From Thermodesulfobacteriota bacterium (GTDB lineage: Bacteria > Desulfobacterota > WTBG01 > CAIYCZ01 > CAIRTM01), in assembly GCA_028278025.1 (NCBI GenBank), contig JANQFE010000024.1, forward strand, positions 115,378 through 179,377: 64,000 nt of DNA, written 5' to 3'. Within the stretch, counting starts at the first letter, position 1. The number at the start of each line of letters is the position of its first letter. Both the position numbers and the translations under genes were made by a program. This document shows positions 17,136-26,046 of the stretch, one piece after another. Under the pieces are notes generated by a model that was not told where the DNA came from, searched no databases, and was given only the letters and a program-made list of their open reading frames with translations.

Positions 17136-18176
17136 CTATCCAAAAAATACCTGGGCTATGTCATATATCTTCATGTCAACATACTTGGTGCCTTCCTTGA
17201 GCACATCAAGCGAAACCGGGACGATCTTATTACCGACCAGGGCTGCCATAGTGCCAAACTCCTTACTGTTGATCAGGTCGGCTGCCGCAACCCCGAATCT
17301 GGTTGCCAGCACGCGGTCATGAGAGGTGGGGGTGCCGCCCCGCTGGACATGCCCCAGGATAGTGACCCGGGTATCAATACCGGTAAGTTCCTCAAGCTTG
17401 CTTCCTACTATATTGCCGATACCGCCCAGACGGATATGCCCGAAATCATCCGTGAGAGTATCTTTCTCATACTTTATGTCCAGTCCCTGCGGAACATAGC
17501 CTTCCGCCACTACTACAATGCTGAATTTTCGGCCGCGTTCATGGCGGTTTTTAATGATCCTGGCGGTTTCTTCCATACTGATCGGCTTTTCAGGAATCAG
17601 GATGCAGTCGGCCCCTCCGGCCAGGCCGGCATAGGTGGCAATCCAGCCAGTATCCCTGCCCATGACCTCCACCACCATGATGCGGTAATGGGACTCCGCA
17701 GTCGTATGCAGGCGGTCCACAGCCTCCATGGCAATATGTACGGCCGTGTCAAACCCGAAGGTAAAATCAGTACCCGGCAGGTCATTATCGATGGTCTTGG
17801 GTACCCCGACAACTTTTATGCCATGCTCCTGGTGCAGCTTCTGGGCAACTCCCAGGGTATCCTCCCCGCCAATAGCTATGAGGGCCTCAATACCGAAACG
17901 CTTCAGATTCTCGAGAAGCTGCTGCAGACTTTCCTGTGATTTATAAGGATTCGTGCGTGAGGTACCCAGGAGGGTACCGCCGCGATGCAGGATACCGGCT
18001 ACAGAATAGTCTGTCAGGGGTTCAACCGAGCCCGACACAAGCCCCTTCCAGCCTTCCCGGATACCCAGCACTTCCATGCTATAAGTGTTGCGTGCCCTTT
18101 TTACGACTGCCCGGATAACGGCATTAAGTCCGGGGCAGTCCCCGCCACCAGTAAGAATTCCTATAGTGGTTTTCAT
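17136..18176 (-). CDS. pfkA: 6-phosphofructokinase, probably pyrophosphate-dependent
   Basis: 346 residues, group A PFK. ILTGGGDCPGLNA opens the protein; catalytic PKTIDNDLPGTD, MGRDTGW, EGYVPQG and GHVQRGGTPTSHDR follow. Two positions separate phosphate donors in this family: ATP enzymes have GGxG and PGTIDND, PPi enzymes have Asp and Lys there. This protein has IGGEDTLG (Asp) and PKTIDND (Lys), the PPi pattern seen in enzymes such as the Amycolatopsis PPi-PFK. It would then be a reversible, non-allosteric enzyme serving glycolysis and gluconeogenesis. Same strand as gap, 122 bp upstream. Donor specificity is inferred from residues only. Confidence 0.93.
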   Translation of the reverse strand: MKTTIGILTGGGDCPGLNAVIRAVVKRARNTYSMEVLGIREGWKGLVSGSVEPLTDYSVAGILHRGGTLLGTSRTNPYKSQESLQQLLENLKRFGIEALIAIGGEDTLGVAQKLHQEHGIKVVGVPKTIDNDLPGTDFTFGFDTAVHIAMEAVDRLHTTAESHYRIMVVEVMGRDTGWIATYAGLAGGADCILIPEKPISMEETARIIKNRHERGRKFSIVVVAEGYVPQGLDIKYEKDTLTDDFGHIRLGGIGNIVGSKLEELTGIDTRVTILGHVQRGGTPTSHDRVLATRFGVAAADLINSKEFGTMAALVGNKIVPVSLDVLKEGTKYVDMKIYDIAQVFFG

Positions 18177-18399
18177 CGTTACTGTTTTCCCTGATTGTTA
18201 AATCTATGCTGTTTAGGCTGTATACCGGTAAGCAACCTGCATGCCCCCGCACATGGTTGAACTAACCTAATCCAGAACCGAGAAAATTTAGTTATTGCTT
18301 TTACATCAAGGGCTCTATAAAGTAAAAAACGGACGTTTTATGTGATGTTTTTTGCGAGCCGCAAAGTTAGTAGTAAAGCATAATTATTAAGGAACTTCA

Positions 18400-19185
18400 A
18401 TGAAAAAAACGCTGGAACACTTTCAGGAGCTGCGAGAAATCATCCGCAGGCTGCGGGGTCCCGGGGGCTGTCCCTGGGACCGTAAACAGACTCCCGCAGA
18501 TGTTAAGACCTATCTGACCGAGGAGCTCTATGAACTGCTGGAGGCTATTGACACCGGTGACAGCAGTATGCTGACCGAAGAAATCGGTGATCTGCTGTTT
18601 ATGATCCTGTTTTTAGTTAACCTGTATGAAGAACAGCAGACCTTACACCTGGCTGACGCGCTGGGGTCTATAAAAGAAAAGATGATTCACCGGCACCCCC
18701 ATGTGTTTAGCACCGTGGAGGTATCCTCAGCAGATGAAGTAAAAGCAAACTGGAAAAAACTGAAAGAAAAGGAGGGCAAAAAACCCGAGAAATCTCTGCT
18801 TGACGGCATTCCCGCCAACCTGCCGGCCCTTTCCCGGGCGTATTTTCTAACCTCAAAAGCTGCTGAAGTAGGCTTTGACTGGGAAAATCCACGTGAAGTG
18901 TTGCATAAACTGGCTGAGGAGCTGGGTGAGTTTGAAACCTCTCTGCAGCAACAGGAGAAAGCAAAAACTACTGAAGAGCTTGGTGATATCCTGTTCAGCC
19001 TGGTTAATTTCAGCCGGCATCTGGGTCTTGATCCGGAACAGGCCCTGCGCACAACCAACCAGAAATTTGCTGCCCGCTTTGCCTATATAGAAAAAGAACT
19101 GGTCCGGCAGGGCAAAAATGTCAAGCAGGCCACCCTGCAGGAAATGGACAGTTTGTGGGAGAAGGCTAAAAATCGTGAAGCGTAA
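18400..19185 (+). CDS. mazG: Nucleoside triphosphate pyrophosphohydrolase MazG
   Basis: 261 residues with two MazG domains: RLRGPGGCPWDRKQT...YLTEELYELLEAI...EEIGDLLFMILF (first EExxE...ExxD metal site) and LAEELGEFETSL...KTTEELGDILFSLVNFSRHLG (second). It hydrolyses NTPs or dNTPs to monophosphates, a house-cleaning role. TTAAGGAAC precedes the ATG. The last codons (NREA) and the TAA stop lie in GTGAAGCGTAAGGCG, a word repeat, so the repeat defines the C-terminus. The upstream gap (18177-18399) is divergent with pfkA and would hold both promoters. Confidence 0.96.
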   Translation: MKKTLEHFQELREIIRRLRGPGGCPWDRKQTPADVKTYLTEELYELLEAIDTGDSSMLTEEIGDLLFMILFLVNLYEEQQTLHLADALGSIKEKMIHRHPHVFSTVEVSSADEVKANWKKLKEKEGKKPEKSLLDGIPANLPALSRAYFLTSKAAEVGFDWENPREVLHKLAEELGEFETSLQQQEKAKTTEELGDILFSLVNFSRHLGLDPEQALRTTNQKFAARFAYIEKELVRQGKNVKQATLQEMDSLWEKAKNREA

Positions 19186-19240
19186 GGCGTAAAACGGATC
19201 TTTTATAACGCTTAACGCTTTACATCTAACATTTTACGGT
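19175..19240. repeat. Degenerate word repeats at the mazG stop
   Basis: GTGAAGCGTAAGGCGTAAAACGG then CGCTTAACGCTTTACATC, overlapping the last codons of mazG. Confidence 0.75.
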
Positions 19241-19242
19241 GA

Positions 19243-19545
19243 CTATCTTCTTGTCACTTTCCCTCTTTTTATGCGTCCATCCTCAATGCCTCTGAGGAGG
19301 TTTTCCCATTTTGTGCGGTAGGAAATAAAACGCTGCTGGAAGGTCGTTATAAAATAGCGCTGACTCACCGAGCCTGCCGTGCTTTTGGTTTTTGCCAGCT
19401 TCTCCATTTCCAGTAAAAATTCGGCAAACTCCCTGACAGGCGGCAGCTTCTCCTGCCCGGAAACATACCCGGCAAATTTCCTGTCAAGTACCTGCAGCTG
19501 GGTGTTTAATTGAGTTACTTTCTGTTGAATATCCTGCTGTGCCAT
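19243..19545 (-). CDS. Conserved hypothetical, helical, 100 residues
   Basis: A small soluble helical protein: MAQQDIQQKVTQLNTQLQVLDRKF coiled-coil start, then a basic C-terminus (RGIEDGRIKRGKVTRR). I do not recognise the family. It is likely real: its composition is protein-like and it fills the gap between mazG and the symporter exactly. Convergent with mazG and divergent from the symporter gene. The basic tail could bind nucleic acid, but nothing specific supports that. Confidence 0.65.
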   Translation of the reverse strand: MAQQDIQQKVTQLNTQLQVLDRKFAGYVSGQEKLPPVREFAEFLLEMEKLAKTKSTAGSVSQRYFITTFQQRFISYRTKWENLLRGIEDGRIKRGKVTRR

Positions 19546-19609
19546 CTAAAATCTTTATGCTCACAACCTTTTATAGTATACATAGGTTCTACATTAGAGC
19601 AAAAATAAG

Positions 19610-19682
19610 GGTAAAAGGTCAAGGGCAAAAGCTGTTAACAATTCACTGTTCACCGTTTACTATTTGCTGTTCACTGTTTAAC
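19610..19682. repeat. Degenerate word repeats before the symporter gene
   Basis: GTAAAAGGTCAAGGGC and TTCACTGTTCACCGTTTACT units run up to the symporter start, leaving no normal Shine-Dalgarno sequence. Confidence 0.75.
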
Positions 19683-21497
19683 ATGTTTTGTGCATTAGAC
19701 TGGTCATTTATCAGCATATATCTGGCAGGCACCTTTGCGGTAGGGCTCTGGATGCGGCGCCGGGCCTCCCGCGGGCTGGCTTCCTATTTTGTGGCTGACC
19801 GGTCCCTGCCCTGGTGGTGGCTGGGAACATCCATGGCTGCAACCACTTTTGCCGCCGATACCCCGCTGGCGGTTACCGGGATCATAGCCCGGGACGGGAT
19901 TGCGGGCAACTGGTTTATATGGTGCAGTGTGTTTACCTATATAACCATGACGGTGTTTTTCGCCCGCAAATGGGTTGCCAGCCGTGTGCTTACCGATGTA
20001 GAGCTTATTGAGCTGCGCTACAGCGGCAGGTCGGCCCGCATCCTGCGCGCTTTCAAGGCATTCTACTTCAGTATCATCATCAACAGTATCGTGCTTGGCT
20101 GGGTTTTCAGGGCCATGAGCAAAATTTCTCAGCCCTTTATACACTGGTCCGAGCTGCTGGGTCCCGGCATGTACGCACGCACCGTATCGCTGTGGCCCCG
20201 GTTTCTTATCTTTGATAATGTTGATAACACCCTGACGGTTACGGTCATCCTCATCATAGTTGTGGCTTACAGCTGCCTGGGGGGTATCCGGGGTGTTATT
20301 CTTACCGATCTCTTTCAGTTCGGCCTGGCCCTGGGCTGCTCGGTGCTGTTTGCCCTGCTGGCCGTTAATCATGTCGGCGGACTTGACGGACTTTTTGAAA
20401 AACTGCATTCACTCTACCCCCGACAGGCACCAACCCTGCTGCGGTTCTGGCCGGATTTTGACAGCCCGTTGCTGCCTTTTCGGGTTTTTCTCATCTACCT
20501 TGGCCTTCTGTGGTGGGCCCAGTACTTCTCAGACGGCTCAGGCTACCTTGCCCAGCGCATAAACACGGCTCGCTCGCCGGCTGATGCTGAAAAAGGCTCG
20601 CTGTGGTTTACCCTGGCAACCTTTGTGCTGCGCACCTGGCCCTGGATTATTGTTGCCCTGACAGCCCTGGTTGTTTTTCCGCTTGATGAGCCTGCCCGGT
20701 TTTATCCCCTGGGTACCCAGATCGGTGCTGACCGGGAAATGGGCTACCCGGTTCTGATGAAACTGATCCTGCCCCCGGGCCTGCTGGGGCTCACCTTTGT
20801 GAGCCTGCTGGCAGCCTTTATGAGCACGGTTGACACCCATATCAACTGGGCTGCCAGTTACCTGGTAAATGACATTTACAAACGTTTTGTGCACCCCGGG
20901 GCTTCACGCCGGCAGCTGGTTGCGGCAAGCAGGCTGGCCGTTATTGGTATTGCACTGCTTTCTGTACTGTGTGCAAGTCAGATTTCCTCCATAGAAAAAG
21001 CCTGGAAATTCTTTGTTGCTATTGGGGCCGGACTGGGTCTTCCCCAGGTGCTGCGCTGGATCTGGTGGCGAGCAACAGCCTGGACAGAAATAGCCGGCAT
21101 GAGCGTTGCCGTGGGCATGGCCGTTGTGCTCTATATGCTGTTTCCCCAGGTGAGGGCTGAATACCTGCTGGCCTGGATAGTACTGGCAAGTGCAGCCGCA
21201 GCACTGGGCGCCACACTGCTTACCAGACCGGTTGACGAAACCGTGCTGCGCCGGTTTGTCGAGCGGGTCAAGCCTTTTGGCTTCTGGAGGGGGCTGGCTG
21301 CAGAAAAGCAGGCCCGCCATGCTGTTGCTCAGAAAATCTGTATGTGGCTGCTGGGTGTTACGGCAACCTTTAGCGGGATGTTTGCTTGCGGGTACCTGCT
21401 GATGCGTACCTGGTCGGCCGGACTGGTTCTGGCATCTGTAGCAGCTGTTTGTGTCTGGCTGCTCGTCCAGATGATGTCACGACAAGGTGGAGGGTAA
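19683..21497 (+). CDS. Sodium:solute symporter family protein
   Basis: About 604 residues, many membrane helices, in the SSF family: LAGTFAVGLWMRRR...ADRSLPWWWLGTSMAATTFAADTPLAVTG (first helices with the sodium-site region), GGIRGVILTDLFQFGLALG and GLTFVSLLAAFMSTVDTHINWAASYLVNDIY, the family's signature helix. A longer in-frame extension to 19539 runs through word repeats, so ATG 19683 (MFCALDW) is preferred. The substrate cannot be told; conserved SSF features suggest an organic anion, amino acid or sugar. No Shine-Dalgarno is evident because repeats fill the leader. Confidence 0.9.
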   Translation: MFCALDWSFISIYLAGTFAVGLWMRRRASRGLASYFVADRSLPWWWLGTSMAATTFAADTPLAVTGIIARDGIAGNWFIWCSVFTYITMTVFFARKWVASRVLTDVELIELRYSGRSARILRAFKAFYFSIIINSIVLGWVFRAMSKISQPFIHWSELLGPGMYARTVSLWPRFLIFDNVDNTLTVTVILIIVVAYSCLGGIRGVILTDLFQFGLALGCSVLFALLAVNHVGGLDGLFEKLHSLYPRQAPTLLRFWPDFDSPLLPFRVFLIYLGLLWWAQYFSDGSGYLAQRINTARSPADAEKGSLWFTLATFVLRTWPWIIVALTALVVFPLDEPARFYPLGTQIGADREMGYPVLMKLILPPGLLGLTFVSLLAAFMSTVDTHINWAASYLVNDIYKRFVHPGASRRQLVAASRLAVIGIALLSVLCASQISSIEKAWKFFVAIGAGLGLPQVLRWIWWRATAWTEIAGMSVAVGMAVVLYMLFPQVRAEYLLAWIVLASAAAALGATLLTRPVDETVLRRFVERVKPFGFWRGLAAEKQARHAVAQKICMWLLGVTATFSGMFACGYLLMRTWSAGLVLASVAAVCVWLLVQMMSRQGGG

Positions 21498-22047
21498 TGC
21501 TTGTGTAAACTTTACGATCTTTGACTTTGGAATGTGGCTTTTTGGATTTTTTGTGTTATCTCAACTACATATACAATACATTTTCATATAACACTGCCTG
21601 TGCTCAACCGCTGAAATTGCCCTTATGCAAAATTCCACAGCAGGCGTGAAAATCCTGTGGAAAAACCTGTGCAAAACCACCTGATTGACGCGTAAATAAA
21701 GAAATTTAAGCATTTTGCTCAAAAAATGAGCATTAAAATAACAAAGTAATTACAAATAGTTATATTTTTAGTGGGGCCAAAATAAAAAGTTGAGATCAGG
21801 GTTAGTGCCAAGGTCAAGAGATTTCAACAGGATAATCGTAAAAAGCATAAAAATGTGCAACCAGATTGAATGCAGCCCTCCCTAAAAAGATGGTTTTTTT
21901 CACTTTTTGACTATCCTGCGATTTTATGCTGTCCCTCTCCCGCAATCTGTTTAATTACATATAAAATTAACACGTTAGACGGAAAGGGTAAAACGTTAAG
22001 CGCTGAAAAAATCCATATTACGCTTTACGCTTCTCGTTTTACGTGCT
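21498..22047. other. Intergenic region with DnaA-box-like words and word repeats
   Basis: No gene is supported. At 21623-21676 several strings approach the DnaA box TTATNCACA: TTCCACAG (21633-21640), TGTGGAAAA (21656-21664) and TGTGCAAAA (21668-21676). About 80 bp of AT-rich DNA follows, with a TGCTCA/TGAGCA hairpin. The right end (about 21984-22047) is word repeats. An origin is not claimed. Confidence 0.4.
21984..22047. repeat. Degenerate word repeats before the VanZ-like gene end
   Basis: GGTAAAACGTTAAGCGCTG and TTACGCTTTACGCTTCTCG with TTTTACGTGC, abutting the stop of the leftward VanZ-like gene. Confidence 0.7.
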
Positions 22048-22437
22048 TTAAATTATTTTCCTGCGGATGAAGACAGCATTGGGGATAGCGGCAAGCGCGG
22101 CAGCTGCAAAGTTAACTGCAATATCAAAAACATCAAACTGACGGTAGGGAATAAAGAACTGAATACCCTCAATAAGGGCCCCAAAGACTCCGGCCACAAG
22201 GGTTCCCTTCAACAACGGTTTTCGCACCCCTGCTGCCCGAAAGTACAGCCCCAGGATACCGGACAGGACAAAATAGGCCAGTCCGTGAGAGATGATCCCT
22301 GAATTGATACCGCCTCCGAAACCGGGCAGTATCGACAACACCATAATCATGACAGCCAGGAACACTGTGCTGTAAAGATACAGGTCGTGTTCCTTGGCCC
22401 TCTGGTTGAGATTTCGTATGATTTGTTCCAGCATCAT
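22048..22437 (-). CDS. VanZ-like family membrane protein
   Basis: 129 residues with about four membrane helices: YLYSTVFLAVMIMVLSILP, LAYFVLSGILGLYF, GTLVAGVFGALIEGIQFFIP and FDIAVNFAAAALAAIP. The GALIEGIQFFIPYRQFDVFDIAVNFAAA stretch is the VanZ-like signature (E-Q-F/R-D-N). Members are small membrane proteins of uncertain function, one of which gives low-level teicoplanin resistance. Lies leftward downstream of tRNA-Pro; nothing in its context sharpens the role. Confidence 0.9.
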   Translation of the reverse strand: MMLEQIIRNLNQRAKEHDLYLYSTVFLAVMIMVLSILPGFGGGINSGIISHGLAYFVLSGILGLYFRAAGVRKPLLKGTLVAGVFGALIEGIQFFIPYRQFDVFDIAVNFAAAALAAIPNAVFIRRKII

Positions 22438-22538
22438 ATTTATATTACCATGTCGCTGCAGGGGAAAACAATCAGGTGTTTGTGGCGGCTGGTGTTTTAC
22501 ACAAAAAGGCCCGCTCAGGACAGATTCAGATATATATA

Positions 22539-22615
<77 letters not shown>

Positions 22616-22696
22616 ACTTAAAAACAACTGAGAAAAATAGCATATCGTCTGTAAAAAAGCAATTAAATATAGAATGAGCTGATGGCTGAATCAATA

Positions 22697-22762
22697 CCTG
22701 TTAGACGTAAAGCGTCAGACGAATTATTAAACGCTTTAGCCTTTACGCTTTACGTTTAACGA
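22697..22762. repeat. Degenerate word repeats reaching into rdgB
   Basis: GTTAGACGTAAAGCGTCAGACG and TTTACGCTTTACGTTTAACG. The right part codes the last residues of RdgB (SLNVKRKG). Confidence 0.8.
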
Positions 22763-23368
22763 CTGGTTGTTCACCTTCTCGAGAAATTCCGGCAGGACTT
22801 TTTGCAATTCCCGGATAGCCTGAAACCGGTGGCTGATCCGGTTCTTATATTCGGAGCCCATTTCAGCAAAAGTCCGGCCCGAGGTCTCATCAAGGAAAAG
22901 GGGATCATAGCCGAACCCGTTGCTGCCCCGGGGTGCGTCTGCAATCACTCCCCGGCAGACACCTTCAACAACCTGATGGGTACCGTCCGGTGCCGCAAGC
23001 GCAATAACACAGCGAAACTGTGCGCCGCGTTTTTCTGCCGGATGACCTTCCAGCTCACCGAGCAGCTTTGTATTGTTCTGCAGGTCATCGGCCTCAGGGC
23101 CCGCATAGCGAGCAGAGTATATTCCGGGCCGGCCTTCAAGGGCATCAACTTCAATGCCGGAATCATCGGCAATAGAGATATGGCCGGTATGCGCCGCAAT
23201 CGTGCCGGCTTTTTTAAGCGCATTTTCAGCAAAGCTGCTGCCGTCTTCAAGCACTTCGGGACAATCCGGAAACCGGTCAAGCGAGACCAGGCAAACATCT
23301 GTGCCGGTAAGCATCTGCGTGAACTCGCGCAGCTTGTTCCGGTTTTTGGTAGCAAGAACAATTTTCAT
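22736..23368 (-). CDS. rdgB: XTP/dITP diphosphatase (RdgB/HAM1)
   Basis: 210 residues. IVLATKNRNKLREF is the substrate-binding start; FAENALKKA, IADDSGIEVDALEGRPGIYSARYAG (catalytic Asp) and GSNGFGYDPLFL plus SHRFQAIRELQ are the family motifs. It removes deaminated purine triphosphates (dITP, XTP). The C-terminal tail after the family core (NNQSLNVKRKG) is encoded by the word repeat, so the end of the protein was reshaped by repeat sequence. Upstream, more word repeats separate it from the U32-like gene. Confidence 0.96.
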   Translation of the reverse strand: MKIVLATKNRNKLREFTQMLTGTDVCLVSLDRFPDCPEVLEDGSSFAENALKKAGTIAAHTGHISIADDSGIEVDALEGRPGIYSARYAGPEADDLQNNTKLLGELEGHPAEKRGAQFRCVIALAAPDGTHQVVEGVCRGVIADAPRGSNGFGYDPLFLDETSGRTFAEMGSEYKNRISHRFQAIRELQKVLPEFLEKVNNQSLNVKRKG

Positions 23369-23386
23369 AGCATGGCAGTGATAGGT

Positions 23387-23462
23387 AAAAGGTTAGACGT
23401 AAAGCGTAAAACGTAATTAATAAATTCGTTTCACGCTTTACGCTTCTCGCATTACGTTCTTT
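23387..23462. repeat. Degenerate word repeats, inverted pair
   Basis: TTAGACGTAAAGCGTAAAACG followed by TTTCACGCTTTACGCTTCTC: the two halves are complementary words in opposite orientation, able to fold back. Confidence 0.75.
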
Positions 23463-24255
23463 AATGCGGCACCTCCGGCTCGATAACAACTCGGTCAATG
23501 TCTGAATCTTTGAGCTCATCGGGTATGTTTGTGTTTTTATAAAAGACGGTATTACCCCGACGGATAAGATGGGTTGTCATAACAGCATTATCAAGATAGA
23601 AGGTGTACTTCCGGCATTGCTTCTGGCAGGGAAACACCCCGATAAATCCTTTTTTCTCAGGAACATCACAGTTTGCAATCAGACAAAAGCGCGTCGTGGT
23701 TATATAGGTAAACGGAATATACAGTGAAAGGTGCAGCTGGGGGGGTACATCGCTCAAATCAAGGCCCTGCATTGGATTGTCAAGCTCGGCCCGCATGATA
23801 TTATGTTCAAAAAGAAATTTTTGATATACCGGGACTCCCAGATTTGTTTTGCGAAGATGCTCAACTGCCTGCCGGGGAAGCTTGTCCAGAAATTCAGCAA
23901 TCCGCGGTCCCCGTTTTATTTTGGTCAGCAGTCTGCCCAGTACCGGTACAAGTGCAGGGAATCTGCTGTGCAGCAAGCTAAAGACCCCCCAGTCATTAAA
24001 GACCACCTCGGTTGCATCCGGCAGCAGTTTAATGAGTGTTGCAACCTGCCCAAGTCCCGCCTCGGTTACATAAGGGGTAACAAAGGTAAAGGGTAGCCCC
24101 CTGCGCCCGGCCTGTTCCAGGGCCTCCTCCAGCTCAGGGCCGGTCGGCAGCAGACGTTCACAGAATTCATCACCAAAGTAGAGCCGATGGAAATCATCTG
24201 TGAGATATTTCAGGTTGCCTGTTTTTGAAATAAAAAGGGCCTTTTCCCGTTCCAA
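23461..24255 (-). CDS. U32-peptidase-like protein, function unknown
   Basis: 264 residues, soluble. LPFTFVTPYVTEAGLGQVATL and ATEVVFNDWGVFSLL resemble the (beta/alpha) core of U32 proteins (PrtC, UbiU/UbiV), where VVNDWG-type strings recur. The C-terminal half has CLIANCDVPEKKG...CQKQC, four Cys placed like the iron-sulfur ligands of UbiU/UbiV. It is shorter than typical U32 members, and the match is by eye only. The start is TTG 24255, behind GAGAGG; no better codon lies nearby. It could be an Fe-S protein in quinone or RNA hydroxylation pathways, but nothing here shows its substrate. Confidence 0.55.
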   Translation of the reverse strand: MEREKALFISKTGNLKYLTDDFHRLYFGDEFCERLLPTGPELEEALEQAGRRGLPFTFVTPYVTEAGLGQVATLIKLLPDATEVVFNDWGVFSLLHSRFPALVPVLGRLLTKIKRGPRIAEFLDKLPRQAVEHLRKTNLGVPVYQKFLFEHNIMRAELDNPMQGLDLSDVPPQLHLSLYIPFTYITTTRFCLIANCDVPEKKGFIGVFPCQKQCRKYTFYLDNAVMTTHLIRRGNTVFYKNTNIPDELKDSDIDRVVIEPEVPH

Positions 24256-24924
24256 TATAGGATCCTCTCAGCAGTTTAACATACTTCTAAAGCAAAATCG
24301 CATAGATTGCCGGTATTGTCAAAGGATATCAACGATCATTGCTTAATGTATCAATTGGTAGTATAAGAGGAAGGGCTCATAAGCTGTTGAGCCGGTAAGG
24401 CGGCAACTGGGAGGAGAAGTTAACAAAGTGCACTAAAGTGGCTAAAAATATATATACGTCAGTTGAAAGTTGTCCGTGGTCAGTTGCTGTCTACCTGTCC
24501 CGAGTTTGCGACGGAGCGTATGTCCGCGGTTAATTAATCAGCCTGCAGATCAATGTTTTTAATTTGCCGCAGACTAACGCTGACAAACAGGTTGGCGACA
24601 CTGCCAACCTGTTTACCTCCATGCCCTTCGGGCAGGCATGCAACAATTAATATATTCTAACAGCAGTTGATGGGTTGCGCTTACGCTACACCCATCCATT
24701 TTTAAAATCATATGTATCTCAGTTGAAGTTGTCCGTAGTCAGTTGCTGAGTGCCATGTTTTGTCAACGGATAATCGACAACATGCTACTGGCAAAAATGG
24801 TTAGTCAGTTGAATGTTGCTCGTAGTTAGTTGTTTTAGTATTTGATGTTTAATGTTTAGTAACCATTTTTCTTTTTACGCTTCTCTCTTTACGTTTTACG
24901 TTTTTTTCTGTAAGGAAAATTATT
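24256..24924. other. Intergenic region of mixed repeats
   Basis: No gene is seen. It has AGTTGAAAGTTGTCCGTGGTCAGTTGC-type words (24460-24490 and 24718-24750), a MITE-like partial unit (24508-24640), and TTTAGTATTTGATGTTTAATG plus TTTACGCTTCTCTC words (24780-24910) up to the next gene. Confidence 0.65.
24508..24640 (+). repeat. MITE-like element, tail-spacer-head composite
   Basis: The tail GTATGTCCGCGGTTA, the spacer AATCAGCCTGCAGATCAA and the head GCCGCAGACTAACGC lead to the perfect hairpin AAACAGGTTGGC/GCCAACCTGTTT (24585-24614) and ATGCCC/GGGCAGGCAT. The body of the element is missing. Confidence 0.75.
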
Positions 24925-25281
24925 ATGCCCCATATTGTTCTGAAAGGTCCGGTTGACCTGCACAGCTTCTATACCGGGCATAAACCTGTGGCCCGGGAGG
25001 TCGCTGGCGAGATACTAAAGCTGCACAATATTTTTATGAACCAGCGCGGTGATATACTGCTGATTGAAGCCCTGGCCGTTGAGCACGGGCCGCCCAATCG
25101 GTTTTTTGTGCAAATCGGAAGGAAAGACGCTAAAACCACGGTAAAAATCTATCCGGGCTCAGATCCCGAGAAGACCCCCGGTGTTAAAAAGCTGCTGGCA
25201 CTGGTGGCCCAACAGGTAAAGGCCCGAAACCCGCAAGCAGACTACGGCCATACAAATCTTCAGGAATTTCTACTCCCGTAA
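24925..25281 (+). CDS. Conserved hypothetical protein, 118 residues
   Basis: A small soluble alpha/beta protein (MPHIVLKGPVDLHSFY..., GDILLIEALAVEHGPPNRFFVQIGRKD..., TTVKIYPGSDPEKTPGVKKLLALVAQQV). AAGGAAA sits before the ATG. It overlaps the end of the leftward BamD-like gene by 12 bp (convergent). I do not recognise the family; the clean start site and protein-like composition argue it is real. Confidence 0.65.
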   Translation: MPHIVLKGPVDLHSFYTGHKPVAREVAGEILKLHNIFMNQRGDILLIEALAVEHGPPNRFFVQIGRKDAKTTVKIYPGSDPEKTPGVKKLLALVAQQVKARNPQADYGHTNLQEFLLP

Positions 25282-26046
25282 ATAGATCCTTGTGCCGCTT
25301 TCCAGTGCTTTGAGTCCCTCCCAGGCTTTCTGGGAATACTTTGTGTGGCTGGGCGAATTAAGCGCAAGCCTGTAAAGATAAAGTGTCTTGGTGTGATACT
25401 GCCCTGCCCGGGCCCTGTCCTTGACCCGCGGGTTGTAAGAAAAGCTGTACAGTTCATGCAGTATGTGGCACCGATGGGCCATTTTATAGAGAATTTCGTG
25501 ACGCAGGGATGTTGTGGGATACTGCTCCAGGATTTTTTCCAGCTGCTCAAGTTCAGCCAACAGCCCCTCAGGCTGCCCCCTGTAATCAGTTTGCCAGACA
25601 ATACTTCTGTAGGCAGCTTCATCCGCAATAGGACTATCAGGATATTTTTCAAGAATAGTTTTGTAATGAGTTAAATTATAGGAAAGTCCCGCGGCAGATT
25701 CTTCCCAGCACTCATAATGGCCATACTGTGAAAGAAACTGTTTAAGAACGGTACCGGCAGATTCACCGCTTTCGATCCTGCGCGTGTATTCAGTCTCAAG
25801 TAAGCCTTCAAAAGATTCCCCCAGCCGCTGAAGTGCAATGGTGAAAATTTTTGAATGGGGATAGCTGTCGATAAAATGCTGATACAGATCTATAGCATCA
25901 ATGTAATCCCGGGCCTCAAAAGCTTTTTGGGCCTGGGAAAACAGCTGCTGATCCGCCTTCTGTTTACGCTGCTTGGGACCGCCCAGGCAGGCCGTCAGGC
26001 ATATTAGAAGTATGGTAACAAGTAGTAACTGTTTATTACATTTCAC
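25270..26046 (-). CDS. BamD-like TPR lipoprotein
   Basis: 258 residues. A signal peptide with lipobox LTAC (Cys20) marks a lipoprotein. TPR-like helices follow (QLFSQAQKAFEARDYIDAIDLYQHFIDSYPHSKIFTIALQRLGESFEG and ILEKYPDSPIADEAAYRSI), the pattern of BamD/YfiO-type proteins (A-x-x-F...Y-P-S). BamD itself is about 245 residues and belongs to the outer-membrane barrel assembly machine; this one is more divergent and may be a paralogue or another TPR lipoprotein. Convergent with the small hypothetical gene on the right strand. Confidence 0.7.
   Translation of the reverse strand: MKCNKQLLLVTILLICLTACLGGPKQRKQKADQQLFSQAQKAFEARDYIDAIDLYQHFIDSYPHSKIFTIALQRLGESFEGLLETEYTRRIESGESAGTVLKQFLSQYGHYECWEESAAGLSYNLTHYKTILEKYPDSPIADEAAYRSIVWQTDYRGQPEGLLAELEQLEKILEQYPTTSLRHEILYKMAHRCHILHELYSFSYNPRVKDRARAGQYHTKTLYLYRLALNSPSHTKYSQKAWEGLKALESGTRIYLRE

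Noticed and set aside
21498..21780. Chromosomal origin
   Set aside because: The DnaA-like words are imperfect and no dnaA, dnaN or gyrase gene is nearby.
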